A stretch of DNA of 64,000 nt. Origin: Roseiarcus sp963784805 (GTDB taxonomy: Bacteria > Pseudomonadota > Alphaproteobacteria > Rhizobiales > Beijerinckiaceae). Shown here in pieces: positions 17,598-26,661 of the stretch (the stretch's first letter is position 1; the number at the start of each line of letters is the position of its first letter). The stretch is from the NCBI GenBank assembly GCA_963784805.1, contig CAWASR010000016.1, positions 62,001-126,000 of the forward strand, in the 5' to 3' direction. The translations under genes and the position numbers were made by a program. The notes under the pieces were generated by a model. That model saw only the letters and a list, made by a program, of their open reading frames with translations. It ran no database searches and was not told the DNA's origin.

Positions 17598-17936
17598 ACG
17601 CTCTAACTCCCGTCTCGGTTGCGGGAGGCGGCGCGAAATGACCGCCTGGCACAACCTGAGAGACGCAAAGCAAGAATAGCGCCCGCGCGGGTTGCCCTGC
17701 GCGGTTACCAAAAGTTTACGTTAACAAGGAATCCGAGGTCATTGCAACGGCTAAAAAAGAAGCCGCCCGAAGGCGGCTTTCAAGGTGATTTGGATCGGAG
17801 GCGTAGAACAGAACGGGCGTGGCCCATCCGGAACCCAGCAAGTCGGGTTGCTGGATTCATGCGCCGTAATCGTTAATATTGCGTTTCGATGAAGAAACTT
17901 GTCGCAATTTGACCGTGGGCATTCAAAACTGGGACG
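17598..17936. other. Intergenic region between rcdA and the DUF1192 gene
   Basis: No gene supported. It holds the rcdA promoter side (17600-17730, with an AT-rich tract AAAGTTTACGTTAAC) and the terminator at 17752-17781 for the transcript arriving from mnmA-DUF1192. Confidence 0.6.
17752..17781 (-). terminator. Rho-independent terminator for the mnmA-DUF1192 transcript
   Basis: Stem AGCCGCC/GGCGGCT (17761-17767 with 17772-17778) with a TTCG loop on the minus strand, followed there by TCTTTTTTAG. Compact UUCG-capped stem plus a six-U run: a strong minus-strand terminator about 155 bases past the DUF1192 stop. Confidence 0.88.
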
Positions 17937-18149
17937 TCACGGCGGGAGCTTGAACGCCGCGTCAGCGACCGACCTTGTCGCATGACGGGCTTCGATCGCC
18001 ATTTCGAGCCGCGCGATCTCCGCTCGCAGGACGTCAATGCGCTCGCGGAGCTCCGGCGCGGACAAATCGTCGATGGTCTGGCCGATTTCGTGCGCGCTCG
18101 GCGGCTTGCGCTTCTGACCGAAGACGGACTCCTCGTCCAATGCAGCCAT
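17937..18149 (-). CDS. DUF1192 small protein
   Basis: 70-residue conserved alphaproteobacterial protein of unknown function. Shows the family core: P(S)AHEIGQTIDDLSAPELRERI followed by a heptad-like coiled coil, IDVLRAEIARLEMAIEARHATR, and a short tail ADAAFK. Likely forms a small coiled-coil dimer. It is 21 bases downstream of mnmA on the same strand and the transcript ends at the terminator near 17765. Confidence 0.85.
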   Translation of the reverse strand: MAALDEESVFGQKRKPPSAHEIGQTIDDLSAPELRERIDVLRAEIARLEMAIEARHATRSVADAAFKLPP

Positions 18150-18170
18150 GGCTTGCCTCAGGGGGTCGTT

Positions 18171-19325
18171 TCACGGCGCGGCGATGAATCCTCCGCCGAG
18201 CACCCGCGCGCGCGGGTCGACGGAATCATAGAACGCGCAGGCTTGGCCGGGCGAGATTCCGCTCTCGGGCTCGGCGAATTCGACCTCGCCCGTCGGCAGC
18301 AGCAGCGCCGGCGCCGGCGGCCGGGTGGAGCGCACCCGCGCCGCGATCGGCAGCCCGCTCGCCGGCAGATCGGCGAGTTCCCCCTCGCCGATCCAGTTCA
18401 CTTCGCGAAGCTTGAGCCGCGTCCGGGCGAGCGCCGATCGCGGACCGACAATGACGCGGGCGCGAACGGGGTCGAGGGACACCACGTAGAGCGGCTCGTT
18501 CGCGGCGACGCCAAGACCGCGCCGCTGACCGATCGTGTAGTGGACAATGCCCGCGTGACGGCCAAGCAGGCGTCCATCCACATGGACGATCTCGCCCGGC
18601 GTGGAGGCGCCGGGAATGAGGCGCTCGATCATGTCGCTATAATGCCCCGACGGCACAAAGCAGATGTCCTGGCTGTCGACTTTCTCGGCGTTCATGAGTC
18701 CAAAGCTTCGCGCCAGTTCACGAACCTGCGGCTTCGCCAACGCGCCGAGCGGAAAACGCAGCCGCGACAGCTGCGCGCGCGTCGTGGCGAACAGGAAATA
18801 GCTCTGGTCGCGCTCCGGGTCGGCGGCGCGATAGAGCGCCCGCCCGCCGCGGCCGTGCTCGCGGCTGATGACATAGTGGCCCGTCGCCAGGACGTCGGCG
18901 CCGAGGTCCTTCGCGGCGGCGAACAGGTCCGCGAATTTCATCTGCTGGTTGCAGGCGACGCAAGGGATGGGCGTCTCGCCGGCGATATAGGCGCGGGCGA
19001 ACGGCTCAATCACTTTCTCGCGGAAGCTCTCCTCGTAATTGAGCACGTAGTGGGGGACGCCGAGCCGCGCCGCGACGTCGCGCGCATCGTAAATGTCCTG
19101 CCCGGCGCAGCACGCCCCCTTGCGGTGGGTCGCCTCGCCGTGATCGTAAAGCTGCATCGTCATGCCGACGACGTCGTAGCCCTCCGCGGCGAGCATCGCC
19201 GCCACCACGGAGGAATCGACCCCTCCCGACATCGCCACGACCACGCGGGTGTCGGCGGGCGCCTTTTCGAGACCAAGGCTGTTGAGCGCGCCGCTCGCCG
19301 GCGGCGCGAGAGATGTCGCAAGCAT
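18171..19325 (-). CDS. mnmA: tRNA-specific 2-thiouridylase MnmA
   Basis: Thiolates U34 of tRNA Lys/Glu/Gln using persulfide from the Tus/IscS relay. PP-loop motif AMSGGVDSSVVAAML (near residue 30), nucleophile Cys in ETPIPCVACNQQMKF, and partner Cys in VDSQDICFVPSGHY; tRNA-binding HYTIGQRRGLGV follows, then the C-terminal beta-barrel (GEVEFAEPESGISPGQACAFY). 384 aa from ATG 19325. A longer frame to 19442 exists but adds only basic low-complexity sequence. Cotranscribed with DUF1192; divergent from sciP. Confidence 0.95.
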   Translation of the reverse strand: MLATSLAPPASGALNSLGLEKAPADTRVVVAMSGGVDSSVVAAMLAAEGYDVVGMTMQLYDHGEATHRKGACCAGQDIYDARDVAARLGVPHYVLNYEESFREKVIEPFARAYIAGETPIPCVACNQQMKFADLFAAAKDLGADVLATGHYVISREHGRGGRALYRAADPERDQSYFLFATTRAQLSRLRFPLGALAKPQVRELARSFGLMNAEKVDSQDICFVPSGHYSDMIERLIPGASTPGEIVHVDGRLLGRHAGIVHYTIGQRRGLGVAANEPLYVVSLDPVRARVIVGPRSALARTRLKLREVNWIGEGELADLPASGLPIAARVRSTRPPAPALLLPTGEVEFAEPESGISPGQACAFYDSVDPRARVLGGGFIAAP

Positions 19326-19693
19326 TCCGAACTCACCGCGGGCTAATCGCCGGACATGACGTTGGATCCGGACTTTGGCCCAAGTGAGCAAGGCCATAGC
19401 CCAATTCCGCCGCCGCCGCCAGTTCCGCTTGTTCGTTCCCACGCGACTGGGGCGATTTCGGCAAGATATTCAATGCGGGCGGGATTTGTAAATCCTTCAC
19501 CGTTGCGACAGAAGACAGTGCGCCGGCTTCGGACCAGAGCCGCTTCTTTCTCTCGCCGGCGCTAACGTTTGCGTAAGACTTCGTGCGATTTTAAGCGTTT
19601 AAGCCAGATTTTCCGGCCGTGCCGTTTAGGCAAATCTTAAATTGCGTCGCTTATCGTCAGGATTAGTGCGTCACGCGTTTGAGTGAGAGTCCC
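19326..19693. other. Divergent promoter region between mnmA and sciP
   Basis: No gene supported. The sciP-proximal half (19560-19690) is AT-rich relative to the window and contains TTTTAAGCGTTTAAG and ATCTTAAATTG. The TTAA pairs are 4 bases apart, not the 7 of a CtrA box. Probably holds both promoters. Confidence 0.5.
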
Positions 19694-19969
19694 ATGAGTG
19701 AATCGCTCCGGCCGAGAGTGAAATACGTGATCGGTCCCGATGGCAGCCCGCTGACGGTCGCAGATCTGCCCCCGCCGGCCACCAGACGCTGGGTCATTCG
19801 CCGCAAGGCCGAAGTGGTCGCCGCGGTGAGGGGGGGTCTGCTTTCGCTCGAGGAAGCCTGTTCGCGCTACACGCTGACGGTCGACGAGTTCCTGAGCTGG
19901 CAAGTCTCGATCGACCAGTTCGGCCTCGCCGGATTGCGCACGACCCGCATTCAGCAATACCGGCAATAG
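19694..19969 (+). CDS. sciP: SciP-type CtrA inhibitor (DUF1153)
   Basis: Small helix-turn-helix protein that in Caulobacter binds CtrA and blocks its transcriptional activation in G1. Highly conserved segments are visible: RPRVKYVIGPDGSPLTVADLP, RRWVIRRKAEVVAAVRGGLLS and ACSRYTLTVDEFLSWQ, then the DNA-binding tail GLAGLRTTRIQQYR. 91 aa from ATG 19694, with GAGAGT upstream; a TTG five codons earlier is in frame but less likely. One of two CtrA-pathway genes in the window. Near-complete family match, so function transfer is reasonable. Confidence 0.92.
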   Translation: MSESLRPRVKYVIGPDGSPLTVADLPPPATRRWVIRRKAEVVAAVRGGLLSLEEACSRYTLTVDEFLSWQVSIDQFGLAGLRTTRIQQYRQ

Positions 19970-19992
19970 CCGCTCGCGACGGAAAGAGCGCT

Positions 19993-20775
19993 TCACGGCA
20001 TGAGCTGCCCGCCATTGACCTCGATGATCTGCCCCACGATGTAGCCGCTAAGGGCTTCCGACGCCAGGAACAGGTAGGCGCCGACGCATTCCTCCGCCGT
20101 TCCGATACGGCCAATAGGAATGGTCCGGCGCAGCGTCTCCATGGCGGCTGCATCGGTGTAGCGATCGTGGAACGGCGTCGCGATCACGCCCGGCGCGACC
20201 GCGTTGACGCGAATCTTCTTTCCGATCAGCTCCTTGGCCTGACCCCGCGTCAAGGTCGACACAAAGCCTTTGGTCGCCGCGTAGAGGACCGCGCCGCCTG
20301 CGCCGCCGTTGCGGGCCGCGATCGAGGTCGTGTTGATGATGAAGCCGCCCTGGCGTTCGAGCAAGGGCGCGGCGGCGCGAGTCATTGAGACGACCGAGCG
20401 CGCATTGAGATCGATCACCGCCCGCACGTGGTCGTCGGGCGCGTCAAGGGTGGAAACCCGCCCCAGCATGAGGCCGGCGTTGTTGACGAGGCCGTCGAGG
20501 CGGCCGAATCGCGCCGCAGTCTCGGCGACGATGCGCTCGCAAGCGACGGGGTCGGCGACGTCTCCCTTGACCACATGCGCCTCGCCGCCGGCGGCTTCGA
20601 TCGCTTTGGCGAGCTCCTCCGCCGGCGCGGCGCTCGAATGACAGCCGATCGCGACCTTGGCGCCCTGTTCGGCGAAGCCGCGCGCCACCGCCGCGCCGAT
20701 GCCGGTCGAAGCGCCGGTGATCAGCACCGCCTTGCCGGCGAGATCGGGAATGACGAGGCGAGCGGGGGCGGTCAT
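19993..20775 (-). CDS. Short-chain dehydrogenase/reductase (SDR), classical type
   Basis: NAD(P)-dependent Rossmann-fold oxidoreductase. Cofactor motif TGASTGIG (residues 20-27), Asp after KGDVAD, NNAG (about 97), catalytic Ser in NTTSIAARNG and YAATK (Tyr/Lys). 260 aa, complete. Resembles glucose dehydrogenase/FabG-like SDRs; substrate not determinable. Converges with sciP (23 bases) and is divergent from the cyclase gene. Confidence 0.9.
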   Translation of the reverse strand: MTAPARLVIPDLAGKAVLITGASTGIGAAVARGFAEQGAKVAIGCHSSAAPAEELAKAIEAAGGEAHVVKGDVADPVACERIVAETAARFGRLDGLVNNAGLMLGRVSTLDAPDDHVRAVIDLNARSVVSMTRAAAPLLERQGGFIINTTSIAARNGGAGGAVLYAATKGFVSTLTRGQAKELIGKKIRVNAVAPGVIATPFHDRYTDAAAMETLRRTIPIGRIGTAEECVGAYLFLASEALSGYIVGQIIEVNGGQLMP

Positions 20776-20903
20776 GGCGGCGCCTTCAATGCCGGGAAGC
20801 GGAGCCCTCTAGTTTGAAGGCGGCCGGGAGCCGCGTCAAACGCCGGTTCTGGATAGTTCGGGACGCGACCCTATATTGCCTGGGGAACCGGCGGAGGGTC
20901 GCG

Positions 20904-22679
20904 ATGGCCGAGATGCGTAAGCTGGCGGCAATTCTTGTGACCGACATCGTCGGCTACTCGCGGCTCGCCAGCGCCGACGAGGATCGCATTCTGGCGCGCC
21001 TGCGCGCGCTCCGGAGCGATCTGATAGACCCGACGATCGCGGTGCACAACGGGCGGGTCGTCAAGCGCACCGGCGATGGGGCGCTGGCCGAGTTCCGCAG
21101 CGTGGTCGAGGCGGTGCGCTGCGCCATCGAGTTGCAGAACGGCATGGTCGAACGCAACGCTGGCCTGCCGCCCGAGCGGCGGATCGAATTGCGCGCCGGC
21201 ATTCATCTGGGCGACGTGGTCGAGGAGAACGACGGCGACCTGATGGGCGACGGCGTCAACATCGCCGCTCGGCTCGAGGGCATCGCCAAGCCGGGCGCGA
21301 TCTGCCTTTCCGAGGACGCCTATCGCCAGGTCAAGGGGCGGCTCGAGCTGACGGTCAACGATCTGGGCGCGACCCAGCTCAAGAACATTGCCGAGCCGAT
21401 CGGGGTCTATTCGCTCGAAGTCGGCCAGGCCGCCCAGGCGAAGCCCGCCCCCGACGCGCCGGCGCCGGAAAAACCGCGCCCGCCTCGCCTCTCGATTGTC
21501 GTTCTGCCCTTCGCCAATCTTGGAGGGGACCCGGAACAGGAGCATTTCGCCGACGGAGTCACCGAAAGCCTGACGACTGATCTCTCGCGCATCGCCAATT
21601 CGTTCGTCGTCGCGCGCAACACCGCCTTCACCTACAAGGGCAGGCCGGTCGACGCCAAGCAGCTCGGGCGCGATTTGAACGTCCGCTACATCCTGGAGGG
21701 CAGCATCCAGCGCGGCGGCAGCCGGATGCGCGTCAACGTGCAGCTGATCGACGCCACGACCGGCAATCATCTATGGGCGGACCGGTTCGACAAGCCGGTG
21801 GCCGATCTTTTCGACATGCAGGACGAGATCGTTTCCCGCCTCGCCAATCAGTTGCGCGGGGAATTGATCGCCGCCGAGGCGCAGCGCGCCGAACATGAGC
21901 CCAATCCCGATTCGATGGACCTGTATTTCCGGGGCGTCCAAGCGTTCAACAAGGGCGGGGTCGCGAATCTGGTGCGGGCCCGCGAGCTTTTCGAGCAGGC
22001 GGCGGCGCTCGATCCGGCCAATGTCGACGCCATGGTCGGCGCGGCGCGCGTCGACGTCGTCTATGGCGCGATCTATACCGGCGAGGAGCGGGCCGAGCGG
22101 CTCGCGGCGGCCGAGGCGCAGCTCATCAAGGGGCTTTCGATCGCGCCGCGCAATTACTGGGCGCATCTCTGGCTGGGGTTCCTCCAGATCCTGACCAACC
22201 GCGCCGCCCGCGGCGTCGCCGAGCTGGAGCGGACCTTGTCGCTGAACCGGAACATCGGCGCCGCCCACGCCTGGATTGGACTGGCGAAGGTCACCATGGG
22301 CCGCGCCGAGGAGGCCGAGGCCCATGTCGCCGAGGCCTTTCGCGTCGCTCCGGGCGACGGCGCCTCCTTTCTCTGGAACAACATCGCCGGCATCGCCAAG
22401 CTCCATCTGGGCGCGGACGAGGACGCCGCCGAACTGTTCCGCAGTTCGATCGACGGCAATCGAAATTATCCGCTCAACCATTTCTACAACGCTGCGGCGC
22501 TCGCCCATCTGGGGCGATTGGCCGAAGCCCAGTCCGAAATCGGGGCCGGTCTGGCTTTCGCGCCAAATTTCACCATCGCCCATTTTCGCAGCTATGCCGA
22601 GAGCGACAATCCGACCTATCTCGCGCAGCGCGAGCGCGTCATCGAGGGCTTGCGCAAGGCCGGCCTGCCGGAAGGGTGA
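20904..22679 (+). CDS. Class III adenylate/guanylate cyclase fused to a TolB-like domain and TPRs
   Basis: Predicted soluble cyclase making cAMP (or cGMP). N-terminal catalytic domain, residues 1-175: metal Asp in ILVTDIVGYSRLAS, second metal-site segment KRTGDGALAEF, transition-state region LMGDGVNIAARLE, and KNIAEPIGVYSL at its end. Residues 200-330 resemble the TolB N-terminal fold (SIVVLPFANLGGDPEQEHFA; VRYILEGSIQRGG; LWADRFD). The rest is TPR-like. 591 aa from ATG 20904 with GGAGGG upstream. No transmembrane segment. This fusion is common and expanded in Rhizobiales; signal input is unknown. Confidence 0.88.
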   Translation: MAEMRKLAAILVTDIVGYSRLASADEDRILARLRALRSDLIDPTIAVHNGRVVKRTGDGALAEFRSVVEAVRCAIELQNGMVERNAGLPPERRIELRAGIHLGDVVEENDGDLMGDGVNIAARLEGIAKPGAICLSEDAYRQVKGRLELTVNDLGATQLKNIAEPIGVYSLEVGQAAQAKPAPDAPAPEKPRPPRLSIVVLPFANLGGDPEQEHFADGVTESLTTDLSRIANSFVVARNTAFTYKGRPVDAKQLGRDLNVRYILEGSIQRGGSRMRVNVQLIDATTGNHLWADRFDKPVADLFDMQDEIVSRLANQLRGELIAAEAQRAEHEPNPDSMDLYFRGVQAFNKGGVANLVRARELFEQAAALDPANVDAMVGAARVDVVYGAIYTGEERAERLAAAEAQLIKGLSIAPRNYWAHLWLGFLQILTNRAARGVAELERTLSLNRNIGAAHAWIGLAKVTMGRAEEAEAHVAEAFRVAPGDGASFLWNNIAGIAKLHLGADEDAAELFRSSIDGNRNYPLNHFYNAAALAHLGRLAEAQSEIGAGLAFAPNFTIAHFRSYAESDNPTYLAQRERVIEGLRKAGLPEG

Positions 22680-22726
22680 GAGACGGCCGGCGGCAGAGCG
22701 TCACCGGCGCTCCGACTGTCCGGCGG

Positions 22727-23362
22727 TCATTCTCCCCGCTGCGCTGTGGGTTCCGCCGCGGACGGCCCGGGCGCTGGCAGCAGGCCGAGGCGACGGCAGA
22801 GGAAAAACAGGCGCCGGCCCTGGGTCGAGCTGACCGCGATCATCAGGACGAGGCTCGCGCCGCCGACCAGCGAGCGCACAGCCATCGCCTCCAGCATCGG
22901 CATGGTCCAGACCGCCCAGAGATAGAAGGCGGCCTTGAGAAAGAAATAGGCCGCCCAGGCCAACGTGAACAGGCGAAAGAAGGCGCGAATCTCGTCGGTC
23001 GCGACGAAATTCTCGCCGCGTTTTTCCGCGACCTCCTGGATGATCGGCTTGTCGCCGAGCGCGCCGACGACGAAAGCGAGCCCGGTCGCCACGTTGGTGA
23101 CGACGGATTCGTACATGAGCATGAACGGCGAGGTCGAGGCGAGATCGACGAGGCCGAAGACGAGGGTGAGACCGCTCGTCAGCAGATAGAGCCGGGTGAA
23201 GGCCAGGCCCCGTCGCCAACGCCAGAGGGCGTCGCCGGCGATAAAGACGACCGAGCCCAAGATCGCAGGCTTCACCCCGAGCGTCGCGGCGAGAGCCCAG
23301 AAGACGATCAGCGGGCCGAATTCGGCCAAGGCGAAGCGGACGGCTGCGACGACTTTTGGCAT
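22727..23362 (-). CDS. IspZ/YciB-family inner-membrane septation protein
   Basis: Polytopic membrane protein with about five hydrophobic segments (FALAEFGPLIVFWALAATLG; AILGSVVFIAGDALW; LYLLTSGLTLVFGLVDLAS; LFTLAWAAYFFLKAAFYLWAVW; SLVGGASLVLMIAVSS). The FGPLxxFW start and the internal DxxFIxxKP-like region (ALGDKPIIQEV) are typical of YciB/IspZ, implicated in cell-envelope integrity and intracellular septation. 211 aa. Convergent with the cyclase gene. Assignment to this family is by topology and weak motifs. Confidence 0.7.
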   Translation of the reverse strand: MPKVVAAVRFALAEFGPLIVFWALAATLGVKPAILGSVVFIAGDALWRWRRGLAFTRLYLLTSGLTLVFGLVDLASTSPFMLMYESVVTNVATGLAFVVGALGDKPIIQEVAEKRGENFVATDEIRAFFRLFTLAWAAYFFLKAAFYLWAVWTMPMLEAMAVRSLVGGASLVLMIAVSSTQGRRLFFLCRRLGLLPAPGPSAAEPTAQRGE

Positions 23363-23604
23363 GGCGGCCTTTCTTCGATTGAACGGCCGGTCTCGACCGC
23401 CGCGGCGACAGCCTCGCCAAAGAGCCGATGAAGGACGGCGAAAAGGAAGACGATGCGCGCCATCCTAATGACTGTGCAGGGGCAGACCAATCTGCGTTGG
23501 TCGACGCGGTCCGTGAAGTCGCGTCCGGCCTAAGCGCCTCCTACGCTTGCCCTTCGTCCGCCCTCGGGCGATACCCCTTCCGGCGCGGCGCCGAGGGGTA
23601 AGCG

Positions 23605-24409
23605 ATGGCTGTAGCGAAACATGGCCGGTTGACGGTCGCGGACTTGCGGGCGCTGAAGGGCAGGCGTCAGTTGACGATGCTGTTCGTCGAGACGCTCGAC
23701 GAGGCCGCTGCGGCCGCGGCGGCGGGGATCGACATTCTGTCGATCATCGAACCGGTCTGGACCCCGGCGATGCGGGAGGCGGCGGGCGACTGCTTCGTCC
23801 AGGTCGGCCTCATCTACGGCCAGCGCTGCACCTACGAGGACTATCTGCGCGCGGCCCATGCGGGGATCATGACCGGCGGCGACGCGTTCTATTGCGCCGC
23901 CAGCCTGGAGACGATCGGCAAACTGGCGGCGGAAGGCATTCCCGTCGTCGGCCATGTCGGCCTGATTCCGGCGCGGGCGACCTGGACCGGCGGCTTCAGG
24001 GCGGTCGGCCGGACGGCGGCGCAGGCGATCAAGGTCTACGAGCACGTCAAGCAGCTCGAGGCCGCGGGCGCGATCGGGGCCGAGATCGAGGTCGTGCCGG
24101 CCAAGGTCGCGGCGGAAATCGCCAAGCGCACCTCGCTTTTTCTCATGTCGATGGGCGCGGGAGCGGGCGCCGACGCGCAATATCTTTTCGCCGAGGACGT
24201 GCTCGGCTATACGCGCGGCCATCGGCCGCGCCACGCCAAGGTCTACCGCGATTTCCGCGCCGAATTGGACCGCTTGCAGCGCGAACGCGTCGCCGCCTTC
24301 AAGGAATTCCGCGCCGACGTCGAGATCCGGCGCCTATCCCGAGGAGAAGCACCTGGTCGCGATCGCCGACGCCGAATTCGCGGCGTTCATGAAGGCGCTG
24401 GAGAAGTAG
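23605..24409 (+). pseudogene. PanB-like ketopantoate hydroxymethyltransferase-family gene with a late +1 frameshift
   Basis: TIM-barrel of the PanB/PEP mutase group. Visible: MLFVETLDEAAAAAAAGIDIL, GLIYGQRCTYEDYLRAAHAG, PVVGHVGLIP, AIKVYEHVKQLEAAGAIGAEIE with the Glu before VVPAK matching the PanB catalytic Glu, and MSMGAGAG. The match holds through codon 240; then the natural C-terminus (SGAYPEEKHLVAIADAEFA, ending ALEK) continues in another frame. The span is 805 bases, one more than a multiple of three; removing one base near 24322-24326 restores it. As read, it ends at 24468 with 40 foreign residues. Divergent from authentic PanB, so the substrate is uncertain. Confidence 0.78.
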
Positions 24410-24462
24410 GGGCCGGCGGTCCGTCGGAATGGGCGAGCGCCGGGCACTATCCCGCCCTCCCG

Positions 24463-25272
24463 TCATAACAGAAACGCCAGCGCCTCCTCGCATGGCCGCT
24501 CCACCTTCAACGCGATGAGCCCGTCGGCGCGGGTCCGGCCGAGGTTGACCGCGGCGACCGGCTTTCCGGCGCTCGCCGCCGCCTGGACGAAGCGCAGGCC
24601 CGAATAGACCATCAGCGAAGAGCCGACGATCAGAACGGCGTCGGCCTCGTCCAGACGCCGCATCGCCGCCTCGACCCGGTCGCGGGGCACGTTCTCGCCG
24701 AAAAGGACGACGTCGGGCTTCAGCACGCCGCCGCAATGGCCGCAGGGCGAAACTTCGAAGGAGCAAAAATCGGCGCTTTCGAGATCGGCGTCGCCGTCCG
24801 GCGCGTCGGCGGCGTCCAGGCTGAGCCAGCCCGGGTTGAGCCGACTGAGGTCCTCCTGCAGCTCGTCGCGCGACAATCTCCGCCCGCAGCCCATGCAGCG
24901 GACGAGGTCGAGCCGCCCGTGCAGGTCGATCACCCGCTTGCTGCCGGCCGCCTGGTGCAGGCGGTCGACGTTCTGGGTCAGCAGAAGCTCGATTCCGCCC
25001 ATCGCCTCGAGCCGGGCGAGCGCGCGATGGGCGCCGTTCGGCCGGGCCCGACGAACGCTCCGCCATCCGATCAGGCTGCGCGCCCAATAACGCCGGCGCG
25101 TCGGCTCGTCGCGCATGAAGGCCTGATAGGTCACCGGCTGGGACCGCTTCCATTGGCCGTCGGCGTCGCGATAGTCGGGAATGCCGGAGCTTGTGCTGCA
25201 GCCGGCGCCGGTGAGGACGAACAGCCTTCGATGCCGGTCGACGAAGTCCTCAATATTGCCGCATTCCGTCAT
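24463..25272 (-). CDS. Sir2-family NAD-dependent protein deacylase (sirtuin)
   Basis: NAD-consuming lysine deacylase. NAD pocket GAGCSTSSGIPDYRDADG (residues 22-39), TQNVDRLHQAAG (about 98), catalytic His in IDLHGRLD (about 117), zinc cysteines CMGC and CGHC, and GSSLMVYSGLRFV plus AVNLGRTRAD near the end. 269 aa, complete. Zinc module carries an acidic insert (DAADAPDGDADLE). Class II-like by the GIPDYR form. Converges with the PanB-like gene. Confidence 0.93.
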   Translation of the reverse strand: MTECGNIEDFVDRHRRLFVLTGAGCSTSSGIPDYRDADGQWKRSQPVTYQAFMRDEPTRRRYWARSLIGWRSVRRARPNGAHRALARLEAMGGIELLLTQNVDRLHQAAGSKRVIDLHGRLDLVRCMGCGRRLSRDELQEDLSRLNPGWLSLDAADAPDGDADLESADFCSFEVSPCGHCGGVLKPDVVLFGENVPRDRVEAAMRRLDEADAVLIVGSSLMVYSGLRFVQAAASAGKPVAAVNLGRTRADGLIALKVERPCEEALAFLL

Positions 25273-25892
25273 TGGGCAAGACTAGCGCTGCAGGTCCGAT
25301 TTCGGTTGTAGGCCAGCAGCCAAGCCCCCACCGCGAGCAAATAGCCAAGGTACGCAAGCGGACCGCGAGCGATGGTTGGGAGGGCTTTGAGTGCCGGCGC
25401 TAGAACATCCAACTTGCTGACCTCCACCCGGGCCGCTCGCCTCCGGTGACAAGAATCTTGCCGCCAAAATGCCTGATAAACGCCGGCAGAGCTATGCGGA
25501 TGCACCGTCGCGCCTTGGGGTACCGCTAAGAAGTCGAATGCCTCGTCAAGCGGGGTTGCGCATAAAATCGAGTGTGCAAAAATCAAGCAGACCGTGCGAA
25601 AACTCGATGCGACGCTCTCTACGGCCGCGCGGAGAGCAATAATTTGCGGTTTTATCCGCTCTGCTCGCCCACAGGCAGCGAAATTTTGGCCGCGCTTATT
25701 GTCTCGCGGGGTTTCCGCGCGGTCTGCCCGATTTATGACGAAGCGACTTCTGACTGAAGATACGGGACTTTTGAGAGAGGGAGAGCGGCGGGGTGCGGCC
25801 CAAGGACGGGCCAGCACCGGAACCCTTGCCGAGGCTGGGCGTTAGTACTTGTTAAGCACCGCGATCCCGTGGGGCAAACCGGAGTGCGCAAT
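25273..25892. other. Gene-poor accessory stretch; possible membrane-protein remnant on the minus strand
   Basis: No intact gene is convincing. The minus frame ending at 25269 finishes with a strongly hydrophobic tail (ARGPLAYLGYLLAVGAWLLA) that looks like a transmembrane segment, but upstream of it the frame has no conserved features. GC content is visibly lower than in flanking genes. Likely decayed accessory DNA. Confidence 0.4.
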
Positions 25893-26222
25893 ATGTCCGC
25901 AGGACAAACCAGTGGAACTGGTGCAATGACCGAGCTTGAAGACGAGAAAGTGATGAAGAACGATATCCTTAGCAATCGCGAGAAGGCGCAAAGACGACCC
26001 GGACAAAGCTTGGACGGAAAAGGTGTCCAAGCAGATGAATACAAGGATAACCCGGCCAATCGTCGCCCATCGAGCGACGATGGCCCGCAACCTGATGTCA
26101 AGGCAACTGCCCAAGAATCGACGAAGCCGTCACCCAAGACCGACAAACCAGAGCCGACGGATGCTTCCGAGCAAGTTGACCGGCCCGGTTTCGATCCGGG
26201 CGGGTCGACGGCCCGCACGTGA
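25893..26222 (+). CDS. Small hydrophilic hypothetical protein
   Basis: About 109 residues from ATG 25893 (M-S-A-G-Q-T-S-G-T-G), with GGAGTG upstream. Almost entirely charged or polar, rich in Lys, Asp, Glu, Pro and Gln; no hydrophobic core, predicted disordered. No recognised domain. Codon use is less GC-skewed than in neighbours, and it sits beside an IS110 remnant in a degenerate patch. A GTG eight codons earlier is an alternative start. It may be a genuine accessory gene or a chance open frame. Confidence 0.4.
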   Translation: MSAGQTSGTGAMTELEDEKVMKNDILSNREKAQRRPGQSLDGKGVQADEYKDNPANRRPSSDDGPQPDVKATAQESTKPSPKTDKPEPTDASEQVDRPGFDPGGSTART

Positions 26223-26228
26223 GCCTTA

Positions 26229-26661
26229 GTGCGCCAGGCATGGCCACTGGAGAGGAGGCTTGACCGCCTACCCGGCGTCGGCCCGCTGACCGCCTCGGCG
26301 ATCGCAGCGAGCGTCCCCGATCCGAGTGAGTTCAAGTCGGGACGCGACTTCGCGGCTTGGCTCGGGCTCTTGGCTCGGGCTGACGCCAAGGCAGAACTCG
26401 AGCGGCGGCAAAGCCAAGCTCGGCGCTATCACCAAACAGGGCAATCGGCAGATCCGCAAGTTGCTGGTCGTGGGCTCGCCGGCGGTGCTGCGCTTCGCTG
26501 GCAAACGCAGCGGTCCCCTCGCCAACTCGATCGCCGCGCTGCGGGCCGGAAAGCCAGAGCGCCTCGTCGCGGTGGTGCTCGCCAACAAGCTGGCGAGAAT
26601 CTGCTGGGCGATCATGACCGCCGGCGAGCTCTTCCGCCGGGAGATCTTCGCCAGAGCGTAG
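26229..26661 (+). pseudogene. IS110-family transposase, C-terminal remnant (frameshifted)
   Basis: The transposase_20 domain of IS110 elements is recognisable in two frames: first RLDRLPGVGPLTASAIAASV then FKSGRDFAAWLGL; near 26370-26400 the match switches to LTPRQNSSGGKAKLGAITKQ, then GNRQIRKLLVVGS and NKLARICWAIM, ending at the stop at 26661. The N-terminal DEDD catalytic half is absent. About 140 of some 340-400 residues remain, so it is inactive. The following 300 bases look like decayed 3' flank of the same element. Confidence 0.85.

Noticed and set aside
19590..19610. TTAA-N4-TTAA upstream of sciP as a CtrA box
   Set aside because: Spacing is 4, not 7; no full box found in the sciP leader.
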